This document shows, piece by piece, positions 16,541 through 24,486 of a stretch of 64,000 bases of DNA. The notes beneath the pieces were generated by a model. The model worked only from the letters and a program-made list of their open reading frames with translations. It was not told the DNA's origin and made no database searches. Every line of letters begins with the position of its first letter. Within the stretch, counting starts at the first letter, position 1. This DNA is from SG8-30 sp963695155 (GTDB taxonomy: Bacteria; Pseudomonadota; Gammaproteobacteria; Steroidobacterales; Steroidobacteraceae). The translations under genes and the position numbers were made by a program. The stretch spans positions 124,001 through 188,000 of the forward strand of contig CAVOGD010000007.1 of NCBI GenBank assembly GCA_963695155.1. Reading direction: 5' to 3'.

Positions 16541-16568
16541 TTGACCCTTCTCGAGACGCCCCTGTAAC
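16541..16568 (+). promoter_or_regulatory. Putative sigma70 promoter of xseB-ispA-dxs
   Basis: TTGACC (16541-16546) and TGTAAC (16563-16568) are 16 nt apart, 39 nt upstream of the xseB GTG. Confidence 0.45.
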
Positions 16569-16607
16569 TTAGCTCACTTCCGTATTCATTGTATCGCTAG
16601 AAACCGC

Positions 16608-16850
16608 GTGACCAAGAAAACCAAGGGCCCGGACTTCGAGGCTTCGATGGCCGAACTCGAGGCCATCGTGGAGCGCCTCGAGAAGGGCGACCTGAGCCTC
16701 GAGGAGTCGCTCGCGCAGTTCGAGCGTGGAGTCGGGCTGACGCGCAGCTGCCAGGCGGCGCTCAAGCAGGCCGAGCAGCGGGTCAAGGTCCTCAGCGCCA
16801 AGCCTGGCGCCGAACCGGTGCTCGAGGACTTCGAGCCGGAAGAAGATTGA
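16608..16850 (+). CDS. xseB: Exodeoxyribonuclease VII small subunit
   Basis: An 80-residue helical protein with the family core FEASMAELEAIVERLEKGDL followed by LEESLAQFERGVGL. It partners the large subunit XseA, encoded at 53.3 kb, in a single-strand-specific nuclease. It has a GTG start. Its stop overlaps the TTG start of ispA (TTGA), so this is the classical xseB-ispA-dxs operon. Confidence 0.95.
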   Translation: MTKKTKGPDFEASMAELEAIVERLEKGDLSLEESLAQFERGVGLTRSCQAALKQAEQRVKVLSAKPGAEPVLEDFEPEED

Positions 16851-17764
16851 GCGACGTGCCGCCCCGGCCGGATGGCGCGGTCGCCGAGCGGCTGGCCCGC
16901 TGCCAGGCGCGGGTGACCGCCACCCTCGAACGCTGCCTGCCCGCGGCCACGACCGCGCCGGCGCGCCTGCACGAGGCGCTGCGCTACGCGGTGCTCGGCC
17001 CGGGCAAGCGCATTCGCCCGGTCTTGTGCTACGCGGCCGGCGAGGCCGTTGGCGTACCGCCCGCGGAGCTGGACGGCCCGGCCGCGGCGCTGGAACTGAT
17101 CCACGCCTATTCGCTGATTCACGACGACCTGCCGGCCATGGACGATGACGACCTGCGGCGTGGCCGGCCCACCACGCACCGCGCGTTCGACGAGGCCACG
17201 GCCATCCTGGCCGGCGACGCCCTGCAGGTCCTCGCCTTCGAGATCCTGGCCACCGACAAGGCCATGACGGCGGACCCCGCCGCGCGGCTCGAGATGATCC
17301 GCCTGCTGGCCGTCGCCAGCGGCACGTCCGGCATGGCGGGCGGCCAGGCCATGGACCTCGCCGCCGCCGGCCGCCGCCTGACCCTGGCGGAAGTCGAGGT
17401 GATGCACCGGCGCAAGACCGGCGCCCTCATCGAGGCCAGCATCATGATGGCGGCCGCGGCCCGGCCGCGGCTCGACGCTGCGCGGCGTCGCACGCTCGAA
17501 TGCTACGGCCAGGCCCTGGGCCTCGCCTTCCAGATCGTGGACGACCTGCTCGACGTGGAAGGCGACCCCGCCGTGGTCGGCAAGCCGGTGCGCGCCGACG
17601 CGGCCGCGGCCAGGCCGACCTTCCCCGCTGTGGCGGGCATCGCCGCGTCACATGCGCGCGCGGCGGAGTTGTGCGATGCGGCGCTCGCCGCGTTGCGCGA
17701 CTTCGGTGCCGAAGCGGACGGCCTGCGCGACCTGGCCGGCTACATCGTCGGCCGGCGCCAGTAG
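16847..17764 (+). CDS. ispA: (2E,6E)-farnesyl diphosphate synthase / polyprenyl synthetase
   Basis: A 305-residue trans-isoprenyl diphosphate synthase. The first Asp-rich motif is HDDLPAMDDDDLRRGRPT (DDxxxxD form) and the second is IVDDLLDVEGD. GKRIRPVL binds the allylic or isopentenyl substrate. It makes the C15 precursor for quinones, heme A and undecaprenyl phosphate. The TTG start overlaps the xseB stop and is preceded by GGAAGAAG. The adjacent dxs supplies the MEP pathway. Confidence 0.95.
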   Translation: MSDVPPRPDGAVAERLARCQARVTATLERCLPAATTAPARLHEALRYAVLGPGKRIRPVLCYAAGEAVGVPPAELDGPAAALELIHAYSLIHDDLPAMDDDDLRRGRPTTHRAFDEATAILAGDALQVLAFEILATDKAMTADPAARLEMIRLLAVASGTSGMAGGQAMDLAAAGRRLTLAEVEVMHRRKTGALIEASIMMAAAARPRLDAARRRTLECYGQALGLAFQIVDDLLDVEGDPAVVGKPVRADAAAARPTFPAVAGIAASHARAAELCDAALAALRDFGAEADGLRDLAGYIVGRRQ

Positions 17765-17797
17765 GGCGCGCCGGGCCAAGGGGTTAGACTGCGCGCC

Positions 17798-19699
17798 ATG
17801 GCCGACGCCGACCCTCAACCGTTGCTGGACACCATCGATTCGCCGGAGGCGCTGCGGCGCCTGCCCGAGGCGGAACTGCCGCGCGTCACCGCCGAGCTGC
17901 GCGACTTCCTGATTCACACGGTGAGCCAGCAGGGCGGCCACTTCGCCGCCGGCCTCGGCACCGTGGAACTGGCGGTGGCGCTGCACTACGCCTTCGACAC
18001 GCCGCACGACCGGCTGGTCTGGGACGTGGGCCACCAGGCCTACCCGCACAAGGTCCTCACCGGCCGCCGCGAGCGGCTCGCCACCATCAAGAAGAAGGGT
18101 GGGCTGGCGCCGTTCCCGACGCGCGCCGAGAGCGTCTACGACACCTTCGGCGTCGGCCACTCCAGCACCTCGATCAGCGCCGCGCTGGGCATGTCCATCG
18201 CCAACCGGCTGGCCGGCGGCGACCGCCGCGTGGTGGCGGTGATCGGCGACGGCGCGATGAGTGCCGGGCTGGCGTGGGAGGCCCTCAACCACGCCGGCAG
18301 CCTCGACGTGGACCTGCTGGTCGTCCTGAACGACAACGACATGTCCATCTCCGAGAACGTGGGCGCCCTGTCCAACTACCTGGCGCGCCTGCTGTCCGGC
18401 AAGCTCTACGGCCACCTGCGCGAGAACTCCAAGCGCGTGCTGCGCGCCGTGCCGACCGCCTGGGAGCTGGCGCGGCGCTCGGAGGTCCACGCCAAGGGCA
18501 TGATCCTGCCGGGCACGATCTTCGAGGAGATGGGCTTCAACTACATCGGCCCCGTGGACGGGCACGACGTGGGCCGGCTGGTGACGACGCTGCGCAACAT
18601 GCGCAGCCTGCACGGGCCGCAGTTCCTGCACGTCGTCACGCAGAAGGGCAAGGGCTATGCGCCGGCCGAGGAAGATCCCATCGCCTGGCACGGGCCCGGC
18701 CCGTTCGACGCCGCCAGCGGCCGGCTGCACGCCGGCGAGGCGGGTGGCCCGACCTATTCGGAGGTGTTCGGCCAGTGGCTGTGCGACATGGCCGAGCGCG
18801 ACGCGCGCATCGTCGGCATCACGCCGGCGATGCGCGAGGGGTCCGGGCTGGTCGAGTTCGAGCGGCGCTTCCCCGAACGCTACTTCGACGTCGCCATCGC
18901 CGAGCAGCATGCGGTCACCCTGGCGGCCGGACTGGCCTGCGAGGGACTGCGCCCGGTCGTGGCCATCTACTCGACGTTCCTGCAGCGCGGCTACGACCAG
19001 CTGATCCACGACGTGGCGCTGCAGGGGCTGCCGGTGGTGTTCGCGATCGACCGCGGCGGACTGGTCGGCAGCGACGGCGCCACCCACCAGGGCGCCTTCG
19101 ACCACTCCTTCCTGCGCTGCCTGCCCAACCTCGTGGTGATGGCTCCCGCCGACGAGGACGAATGCCGGCAGATGCTGTTCACGGCCGCGACCCTCGACGG
19201 TCCCGCGGCGGTGCGCTACCCGCGCGGCCACGGGCCCGGGGTGGCGGTGCAAGGCGAGATGCGGGCGCTGCCCGTCGGCGTCGCGCAGCTGCGCCGCGAG
19301 GGTCGCGGCGGGCTCGCGATGCTGGCCTTCGGCGCCATGCTGGCGGCGGCCGAGCGGCTGGCCGCGAACTACGATGCAACGGTCGTCAACATGCGCTTCG
19401 TCAAGCCGCTCGACGAGGCCACCGTGCTGGCGATGGCGCGGCGCCATGGCGCGCTGGTCACGCTCGAGGACAGTGCCGTCGAGGGCGGCGCCGGATCGGC
19501 CGTGCTGGAATGCCTGCAACGGAACGATGCGCTCGTGCCCACCCTGGTCCTCGGCATCCCGGACCGCTTCATCGAGCACGGCTCGCGGCAGGACAACCTG
19601 GTGGCGGCCGGCCTCGACGACGCGACGCTGCGCAAGGCGCTCGACCGGTTCCTGGCGCCCCTGCGCTCGGCGCGGGCCAGGCCGGCGACCGGCGCCTGA
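17798..19699 (+). CDS. dxs: 1-deoxy-D-xylulose-5-phosphate synthase
   Basis: A 633-residue thiamine-diphosphate enzyme that starts the MEP isoprenoid pathway from pyruvate and glyceraldehyde-3-phosphate. It has the ThDP-binding motif GDGAMSAGLAWEALNHAG with a following NDN, the transketolase pyrimidine domain (DVAIAEQHAVTLAAGLACEG) and a C-terminal transketolase domain. Length is typical (about 620-640). It lies 33 nt after ispA. A -10-like TTAGACT (17784-17790) ends 7 nt before the ATG, so a second, near-leaderless transcript is possible. Confidence 0.97.
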   Translation: MADADPQPLLDTIDSPEALRRLPEAELPRVTAELRDFLIHTVSQQGGHFAAGLGTVELAVALHYAFDTPHDRLVWDVGHQAYPHKVLTGRRERLATIKKKGGLAPFPTRAESVYDTFGVGHSSTSISAALGMSIANRLAGGDRRVVAVIGDGAMSAGLAWEALNHAGSLDVDLLVVLNDNDMSISENVGALSNYLARLLSGKLYGHLRENSKRVLRAVPTAWELARRSEVHAKGMILPGTIFEEMGFNYIGPVDGHDVGRLVTTLRNMRSLHGPQFLHVVTQKGKGYAPAEEDPIAWHGPGPFDAASGRLHAGEAGGPTYSEVFGQWLCDMAERDARIVGITPAMREGSGLVEFERRFPERYFDVAIAEQHAVTLAAGLACEGLRPVVAIYSTFLQRGYDQLIHDVALQGLPVVFAIDRGGLVGSDGATHQGAFDHSFLRCLPNLVVMAPADEDECRQMLFTAATLDGPAAVRYPRGHGPGVAVQGEMRALPVGVAQLRREGRGGLAMLAFGAMLAAAERLAANYDATVVNMRFVKPLDEATVLAMARRHGALVTLEDSAVEGGAGSAVLECLQRNDALVPTLVLGIPDRFIEHGSRQDNLVAAGLDDATLRKALDRFLAPLRSARARPATGA

Positions 19700-19732
19700 C
19701 GGTTACTGCGCAGGCCGCGGCCGGGCGCGTTC

Positions 19733-19741
19733 TGTTACAGT
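19733..19741 (+). promoter_or_regulatory. Extended -10 candidate for folE2
   Basis: TGTTACAGT fits TGnTAnAnT and lies 107 nt before the folE2 ATG, just after dxs. Confidence 0.3.
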
Positions 19742-19848
19742 GCGCCCCGCCCAGCCGGCCAGCCGGGCGCAGTCGCGCCGGTGCCGCCGGCCTCAGCGGC
19801 CGCAGCGGCCGCCCGACGCGCCGCTGCCGTGATCATCCGGGAAACGCT

Positions 19849-20847
19849 ATGACGAGCAAGACTGACGCCAGGCCGGTCGCGGCCACCATCGAGGACGTGC
19901 AGGGCCGCCCCGACACGCGGCGCATCGCCGTGGACAAGGTGGGCATCCGGGACGTGTTTCACCCGGTGCGGGTGCAGGACCGTTCCGGCGAGGACCAGCA
20001 CACCGTCGCCCGCTTCAACATGTACGTGTCGCTGCCGCACGACTTCAAGGGCACGCACATGTCGAGGTTCGTCGAGGTCCTGCACCGGCACGAGCGCGAG
20101 ATCACGGTCGACTCGTTCCGCGCGATGCTGGCCGAGATGACCGAGTACCTCGACTCCGAGGCCGGGCACATCGAGATGTCGTTCCCGTACTTCGTGACCA
20201 AGCGCGCGCCGGTCACCGGGGTCGAGAGCATGATGAACTACCGCGCCAGCCTGATCGGCGACTTCCGGCACGGCCAGACCGAGATGCGGCTCAAGGTCGC
20301 GGTGCCGGTCACGTCGCTGTGCCCGTGCTCGAAGGGCATCAGCGACTACGGCGCGCACAACCAGCGCTCACACGTGACGATCAGCGCCAGGCTGAACAGC
20401 CACGTCTGGCTCGAGGACCTGATCGACATCGCCGAGCAGGAAGCGTCCTGCGAGCTGTATGGCATCCTCAAGCGGCCGGACGAGAAGTACGTGACCGAGC
20501 GCGCCTATGACAACCCGAAGTTCGTCGAGGACATCGTGCGCGACGTGGCGACGCGCCTCAACACGGACGACCGCATCGACGGCTACACGGTCGAGGCCGA
20601 GAACTTCGAGTCGATCCACAACCACTCGGCGTACGCGCTGGTGGAGAAGGACAAGACCCGCTATCCGCCCACCGCCGCGTCGGCCTTGCCGTCCTGCAGC
20701 CGGCTGATCAGCGACTTCAGGAAGACCTTGTTGAAGCGCAGCTGGCAGGCGGAAGAGGCCTGTTCCAGCAGCGTCGAGCTGACCCGCAGGATGGTCACGT
20801 CGCCGTCGGCCACGATGGTGGCCTGCCGCTTGGCGCCCTTGACGTAG
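19849..20847 (+). CDS. folE2: GTP cyclohydrolase IB (FolE2)
   Basis: A zinc-or-manganese GTP cyclohydrolase that makes 7,8-dihydroneopterin triphosphate for folate (or queuosine). Recognisable blocks are DKVGIRDVFHPV, the metal-site region SLCPCSKGISDYGAHNQRSH, EQEASCELYGILKRPDEKYV and NFESIHNHSAYALVE. Those core sequences end near residue 270, the usual length. As read, the frame continues 62 more residues to 20847, running antisense through the end of the kinase gene. This tail looks non-native; its stop may have been lost through an indel near 20650-20700 (a +1 shift stops at 20704-20706). The catalytic part is intact. Confidence 0.9.
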   Translation: MTSKTDARPVAATIEDVQGRPDTRRIAVDKVGIRDVFHPVRVQDRSGEDQHTVARFNMYVSLPHDFKGTHMSRFVEVLHRHEREITVDSFRAMLAEMTEYLDSEAGHIEMSFPYFVTKRAPVTGVESMMNYRASLIGDFRHGQTEMRLKVAVPVTSLCPCSKGISDYGAHNQRSHVTISARLNSHVWLEDLIDIAEQEASCELYGILKRPDEKYVTERAYDNPKFVEDIVRDVATRLNTDDRIDGYTVEAENFESIHNHSAYALVEKDKTRYPPTAASALPSCSRLISDFRKTLLKRSWQAEEACSSSVELTRRMVTSPSATMVACRLAPLT

Positions 20848-21998
20848 CTCATCTCGCCGAAGCAGCCGCCGGTCTCGAGCCGGCCGACCGCGACGCCGTT
20901 GCGCTCGACGCGGCACTGGCCGGACACGATGACGTAGAAGCGGTCGTCGATCGCGCCTTCCTTGACGATCTCCTCGTCGGGCCCGTATCCGTGCCAGGTG
21001 GCCGCCCGCAGCACCTCCACGATCTCGGCCGTGGAGAAGTCGTGGAAGAAGCGCAGCATGCGCAGCAGGCCGAAGTGCTCGCGGTGGTCGAGGTTGGGGG
21101 CCTGCGTACGCAGCTGCGCATGCACGCGCGACAGCGCCGCCGCGAACTCGTTGCCGTTCCTGAACCGCTGCGCCGGGTCCTTGTGCATGGCGGTCGCAAT
21201 GACCTCCTCCAGCTCCGGCGGCACGTCGCGGCGCATGCTGTTCACCGGCGCCGGCGTCGCGTGCACGATCTGGTGCAGCAGCTTGGCCAGCGTTCCCGCG
21301 CGGAACGGCCGGTAGCCGGTCAGCAGCTCGTACATGACCGCGCCCAGCGCGTACAGGTCGGTGCGCTCCGTGATGTCCAGCGACTGCACCTGCTCGGGCG
21401 ACATGTAGCTGGGGCTGCCCGCGATGCCCTCGATGCGCGAGATGTCCGCCTCGGCGAGGATCGCAATGCCGAAGTCGATGATGCGCAGGTCGCCATCGGT
21501 GGTCAGCATCAGGTTGCTGGGCTTGATGTCGCGGTGGATCACGCCGCGCGAATGCGCGTAGTGCAGCGCCTTGGCGGCCTTGAACATCATGCTGACCACG
21601 TCGTCGAGCGGCAGCAGGTTGTCGGGGCGCGTGTAGGCGGCCAGGGTCCGCGCACCGTGCACGAACTCGGTCACGATGTAATAGAGGCCGTCCTCCTCGC
21701 CCGCGTCGTAGATGGGCATGAGGTTCGGGTGCTGCAGCATGCCCACCATGTGGGCCTCCGACAGGAACATCTTGCGCGCCACGCGGGCCCGCTTCGGGTC
21801 ATCTTCCGGTCCGGCACGATAGACCTTGATGGCGACGTCCCGGCCGAAGTAGGGGTCGTGCGACAGGTAGACGGTCCCCGACGAGCCGCGGCCGACTTCA
21901 TGGACGACGTCGTACTTGCCGACCCGCGCGGGCGGCGGGAAGACCGGCAGGGACTCGGGGCGTCGCACGATAGGTAGCGTCGCAGTCAAGGCTGGCAT
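20661..21998 (-). CDS. Serine/threonine protein kinase with C-terminal cyclic-nucleotide-binding domain
   Basis: About 445 residues. The Hanks-type kinase domain (about 28-290) has GRGSSG, Lys58 in VAIKVY, the catalytic loop VIHRDIKPSN (Asp157), DFG at 175-177 and GSPSYMSPEQ, so it should be active. A cyclic-nucleotide-binding (cNMP) domain follows (about 325-440), with FGEMSYVKGAKRQATI as its phosphate-binding cassette. No transmembrane segment is seen, so it is probably a cytosolic kinase gated by cAMP or cGMP; the ligand is inferred. It lies downstream of thiL on the same strand. An in-frame TTG at 22046 is an alternative start. Its 3' end overlaps the folE2 frame antisense. Confidence 0.85.
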   Translation of the reverse strand: MPALTATLPIVRRPESLPVFPPPARVGKYDVVHEVGRGSSGTVYLSHDPYFGRDVAIKVYRAGPEDDPKRARVARKMFLSEAHMVGMLQHPNLMPIYDAGEEDGLYYIVTEFVHGARTLAAYTRPDNLLPLDDVVSMMFKAAKALHYAHSRGVIHRDIKPSNLMLTTDGDLRIIDFGIAILAEADISRIEGIAGSPSYMSPEQVQSLDITERTDLYALGAVMYELLTGYRPFRAGTLAKLLHQIVHATPAPVNSMRRDVPPELEEVIATAMHKDPAQRFRNGNEFAAALSRVHAQLRTQAPNLDHREHFGLLRMLRFFHDFSTAEIVEVLRAATWHGYGPDEEIVKEGAIDDRFYVIVSGQCRVERNGVAVGRLETGGCFGEMSYVKGAKRQATIVADGDVTILRVSSTLLEQASSACQLRFNKVFLKSLISRLQDGKADAAVGG

Positions 21999-22091
21999 GC
22001 CCTCTGGCCCGGGGCGGCTGCGGGCCGCCGTTATGACAAGGGCCAAGGATAATCAGTCAGATGCGCGCGCCACCGTGAACTGCATCCCGCT

Positions 22092-23069
22092 TCAAACCGG
22101 GGTCGCGGCTGCCGTGGCGAAGTGGTCGAAACCGTGACCCAGTTCCGCCAGCGCCGGCTCGCCATCGATGCGCACCCCCGCGCCGTCGTCGATCACGCCG
22201 ATCCGCGCCAGGTCCACGCCCGCACTGCGCGCCAGCGGCGCGCAGTCGGTGCCCGGCGGGACCGTGAACAGCAGTTCATAGTCGTCGCCGCCCGCCAGCG
22301 CCAGCCGGCGCGCCCTGGCGGGGTCCGCCGCCCCGCGCATCGCCGCCGACAGGGGCAGGCAGGTCGAGTCGAGGGACGCGCCGACCCGGCTCGCGGTGCA
22401 CAGCTTGCCGAGGTCCGCGGCCAGTCCGTCCGAGACGTCGATGCAGGCGCTGGCGACGCCGCGCAGCACCAGGCCCAGCGTCACGCGCGGCCGCGGCCGG
22501 CGGAACCGTTCGACGAGCGGCGCCACGATGCCCGGCGGCGCCTGCAGGGTGCCGCGCAGGACCGCCAGGCCGGCCGCCGCGTCACCCGGCGTGCCGCTGA
22601 CCCATACCTCGTGGCCGATGCGGGCGCCGGCACGCCGCAGCGCCTGCCCGGCCGGCACGAAACCCACGATCGTCACGGACGCCGACAGCGGCCCGGCGCT
22701 CATGTCGCCGCCCACGAGCGCCGTGCCATGCTCGCGCGCCAGTTCGTGCAGGCCACGCGTGAAGCGGCGCAGCCATTCCTCGTCGGCACGCGGCATCGTC
22801 AATGCCAGCAGCGCCCACGCCGGCTCTGCGCCCATCGCGGCCATGTCGCTCAGGTTCACCGCCAGCACGCGGTGACCCACGTCCTCCGCGGCCAGGCCGG
22901 CGGGAAAGTGGACGCCCTCGACGATGGTGTCCGCGGCGCAGGCCAGTTCCAGGCCCGGCGGCGGGCGCAGCAGCGCTGCGTCGTCGCCGACGCCCAGCAC
23001 GACGTCGTCGCGCCGCTCGCCCAGGCGGCTCAGGTAGGTCTCGATCAGTTCGAATTCGCCGGGTGGCAT
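22092..23069 (-). CDS. thiL: Thiamine-monophosphate kinase
   Basis: A 325-residue PurM-like ATP-dependent kinase converting thiamine monophosphate to thiamine diphosphate, the cofactor used by dxs and the 2-oxoacid oxidoreductase in this window. Signatures are GEFELIETYLSRL, GVGDDAALL and ADTIVEGVHF at the N-terminus, LSDMAAMGAEPAWALLAL, and DVSDGLAADLGKLC. It lies 27 nt after nusB in the usual ribH-nusB-thiL order. Confidence 0.96.
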   Translation of the reverse strand: MPPGEFELIETYLSRLGERRDDVVLGVGDDAALLRPPPGLELACAADTIVEGVHFPAGLAAEDVGHRVLAVNLSDMAAMGAEPAWALLALTMPRADEEWLRRFTRGLHELAREHGTALVGGDMSAGPLSASVTIVGFVPAGQALRRAGARIGHEVWVSGTPGDAAAGLAVLRGTLQAPPGIVAPLVERFRRPRPRVTLGLVLRGVASACIDVSDGLAADLGKLCTASRVGASLDSTCLPLSAAMRGAADPARARRLALAGGDDYELLFTVPPGTDCAPLARSAGVDLARIGVIDDGAGVRIDGEPALAELGHGFDHFATAAATPV

Positions 23070-23096
23070 GGGCGGCTGGCAGGCGCAGCGGTGCCG

Positions 23097-23543
23097 TCAG
23101 GCTGCGCCGCGCTCCGGCGCGCGATGCACGAGGGACGCGCGGTCGAGCACGGCGTTGACGAACTTATGGCCGTCGGTCGCGCCGAAGCGCTTGGCCAGCT
23201 CCACCGACTCGTTCAGCACGACCCGGTAGGGCACGTCCGGCCGGTGCAGCAGTTCCCACAGGCCCAGGTACAGGATCGCGTGTTCCACCGGGTCGATCTG
23301 CTCCAGCGCGACATCGGAATGCGCGGCCAGGTCCCGGTTCAGCGCCTCACAGCCGCCGGTCACCTGCATCAGGGCCTCCTTGAAGAAGCCCGCGTCGAGC
23401 GCCGCGAAACCCTCGTCGCCGGAGAATTGCCGGTAGATGTCCTGCCAGGGCTGCCCGGTCAGCTGCCACTGGTACAGCGCCTGGACCGCCTGCCGCCGCG
23501 CGGCGCTGCGGGCCCGCGTCGCCTGGCGACCCGGTCCGGGCAT
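23097..23543 (-). CDS. nusB: Transcription antitermination factor NusB
   Basis: A 148-residue all-helical protein that binds boxA RNA with NusE (S10) during rRNA antitermination. It has the Arg-rich RSAARRQAVQALYQWQLTG start and the C-terminal VPYRVVLNESVELAKRFG and GHKFVNAVLDR. Its ATG directly follows the ribH stop codon (TGA-ATG), so the two are tightly coupled. Confidence 0.96.
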   Translation of the reverse strand: MPGPGRQATRARSAARRQAVQALYQWQLTGQPWQDIYRQFSGDEGFAALDAGFFKEALMQVTGGCEALNRDLAAHSDVALEQIDPVEHAILYLGLWELLHRPDVPYRVVLNESVELAKRFGATDGHKFVNAVLDRASLVHRAPERGAA

Positions 23544-24020
23544 TCAGCCCTCCAGGCGCCGCAGCAGGTTGACCAGCTCGATCGCGGCCACCGCCGCGTC
23601 GGCCCCCTTGTTGCCGGCCTTGCCGCCGGCCCGCTCGATGGCCTGCTCGGTGGTCTCCGTCGTCAGCACGCCGAAGGCGACCGGCACACCCGATTCCTGC
23701 GAGACGCGCGCCAGCCCCGCCGCGCACTCGCCCGCCACCAGGTCGAAGTGCGGCGTCTGCCCGCGGATCACGGCGCCGACCGCGATGATCGCATCGTAGC
23801 GGCGGCTGGCGGCCAGCTTGCGCGCCACGACCGGCATGTCGTAGGCGCCGGGCACGCGCACGATTTCCACCTGCTTGTCGGTGGCGCCCAGGCGCCGCAG
23901 GGTGTCGACGGCGCCGCGCACCAGCGCCTCGACCACGAACTCGTTGAAGCGCGAGGCCAGCACGACGAAACGCAGGTCGCGCACCTGCAGGTCGCCCTCG
24001 ATGACGCGGGGAGTGTCCAT
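23544..24020 (-). CDS. ribH: 6,7-dimethyl-8-ribityllumazine synthase
   Basis: A 158-residue subunit of lumazine synthase, which condenses the pyrimidine and butanone-phosphate precursors of riboflavin. Motifs are VLASRFNEFVVEALVRGA, VPGAYDMPVVARKLA and AVIRGQTPHFDLVAGECA with the catalytic His. The frame stays open upstream through the REP array, but the ATG at 24020 gives the normal length. It is separated from ribB by the 466-nt repeat region instead of being adjacent. Confidence 0.96.
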   Translation of the reverse strand: MDTPRVIEGDLQVRDLRFVVLASRFNEFVVEALVRGAVDTLRRLGATDKQVEIVRVPGAYDMPVVARKLAASRRYDAIIAVGAVIRGQTPHFDLVAGECAAGLARVSQESGVPVAFGVLTTETTEQAIERAGGKAGNKGADAAVAAIELVNLLRRLEG

Positions 24021-24093
24021 CGGCGAAGTATAGCAACAGGCGCAGGAACGGCCGTGGCGGCGGGATCGCGATGCCGTCGCATGCGGGGCCGGA

Positions 24094-24478
24094 GGGGTCA
24101 GACCCCGGACGGGGTCAGACCCCCGGCGCAGACCTCCGGCGGCGTGCGCGCGAGGTGGTCGTGGTTCCCGCAGCGAGCGACTTTCCGCGGAGCGAGCGCA
24201 GCGGAACCCGACCGGATCCCGCGCGCACGCAGTGCCGTCGTCGGTGGTTCGGAGGGGCCAGACCCCGGACGGGGTCAGACCCCAGGCGCAGGACCCCAGT
24301 GGGGTCAGACCCCCTGGCGGCATGCGCGCGAGGTGGTCGTGGTTCCCGTAGCGAGCGACTTTCCGCGGAGCGAGCGCAGCGGAACCCGACCGGATCCCGC
24401 GCGCACGCAGTGCCGTCGTCGGTGGTTCGGAGGGGTCAGACCCCGGACGGGGTCAGACCCCAGGCGGGGTCAGAGCCC
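24094..24478 (+). repeat. Tandem REP-like array between ribH and ribB
   Basis: This fills most of the 466-nt gap 24021-24486. The palindrome GGGGTCAGACCCC occurs six times exactly (starts 24094, 24111, 24271, 24301, 24432, 24449) plus two variants (24254, 24466). A 146-bp unit (24143-24288) is repeated at 24321-24466 with three mismatches, a 178-bp period. Each unit also has an internal TTCCGC/GCGGAA dyad. No gene is supported; an open frame through it, in phase with ribH, is compositional. Confidence 0.85.
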
Positions 24479-24486
24479 CTGGCGGC

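Noticed and set aside
23544..24323. N-terminally extended RibH (259 codons)
   Set aside because: The extra 101 codons are translated REP sequence; the ATG at 24020 gives the normal 158-residue enzyme.
24094..24478. CRISPR array
   Set aside because: Repeats are a 13-bp palindrome and a 146-bp tandem unit, with no regular 25-40 bp repeat/spacer pattern and no cas genes.
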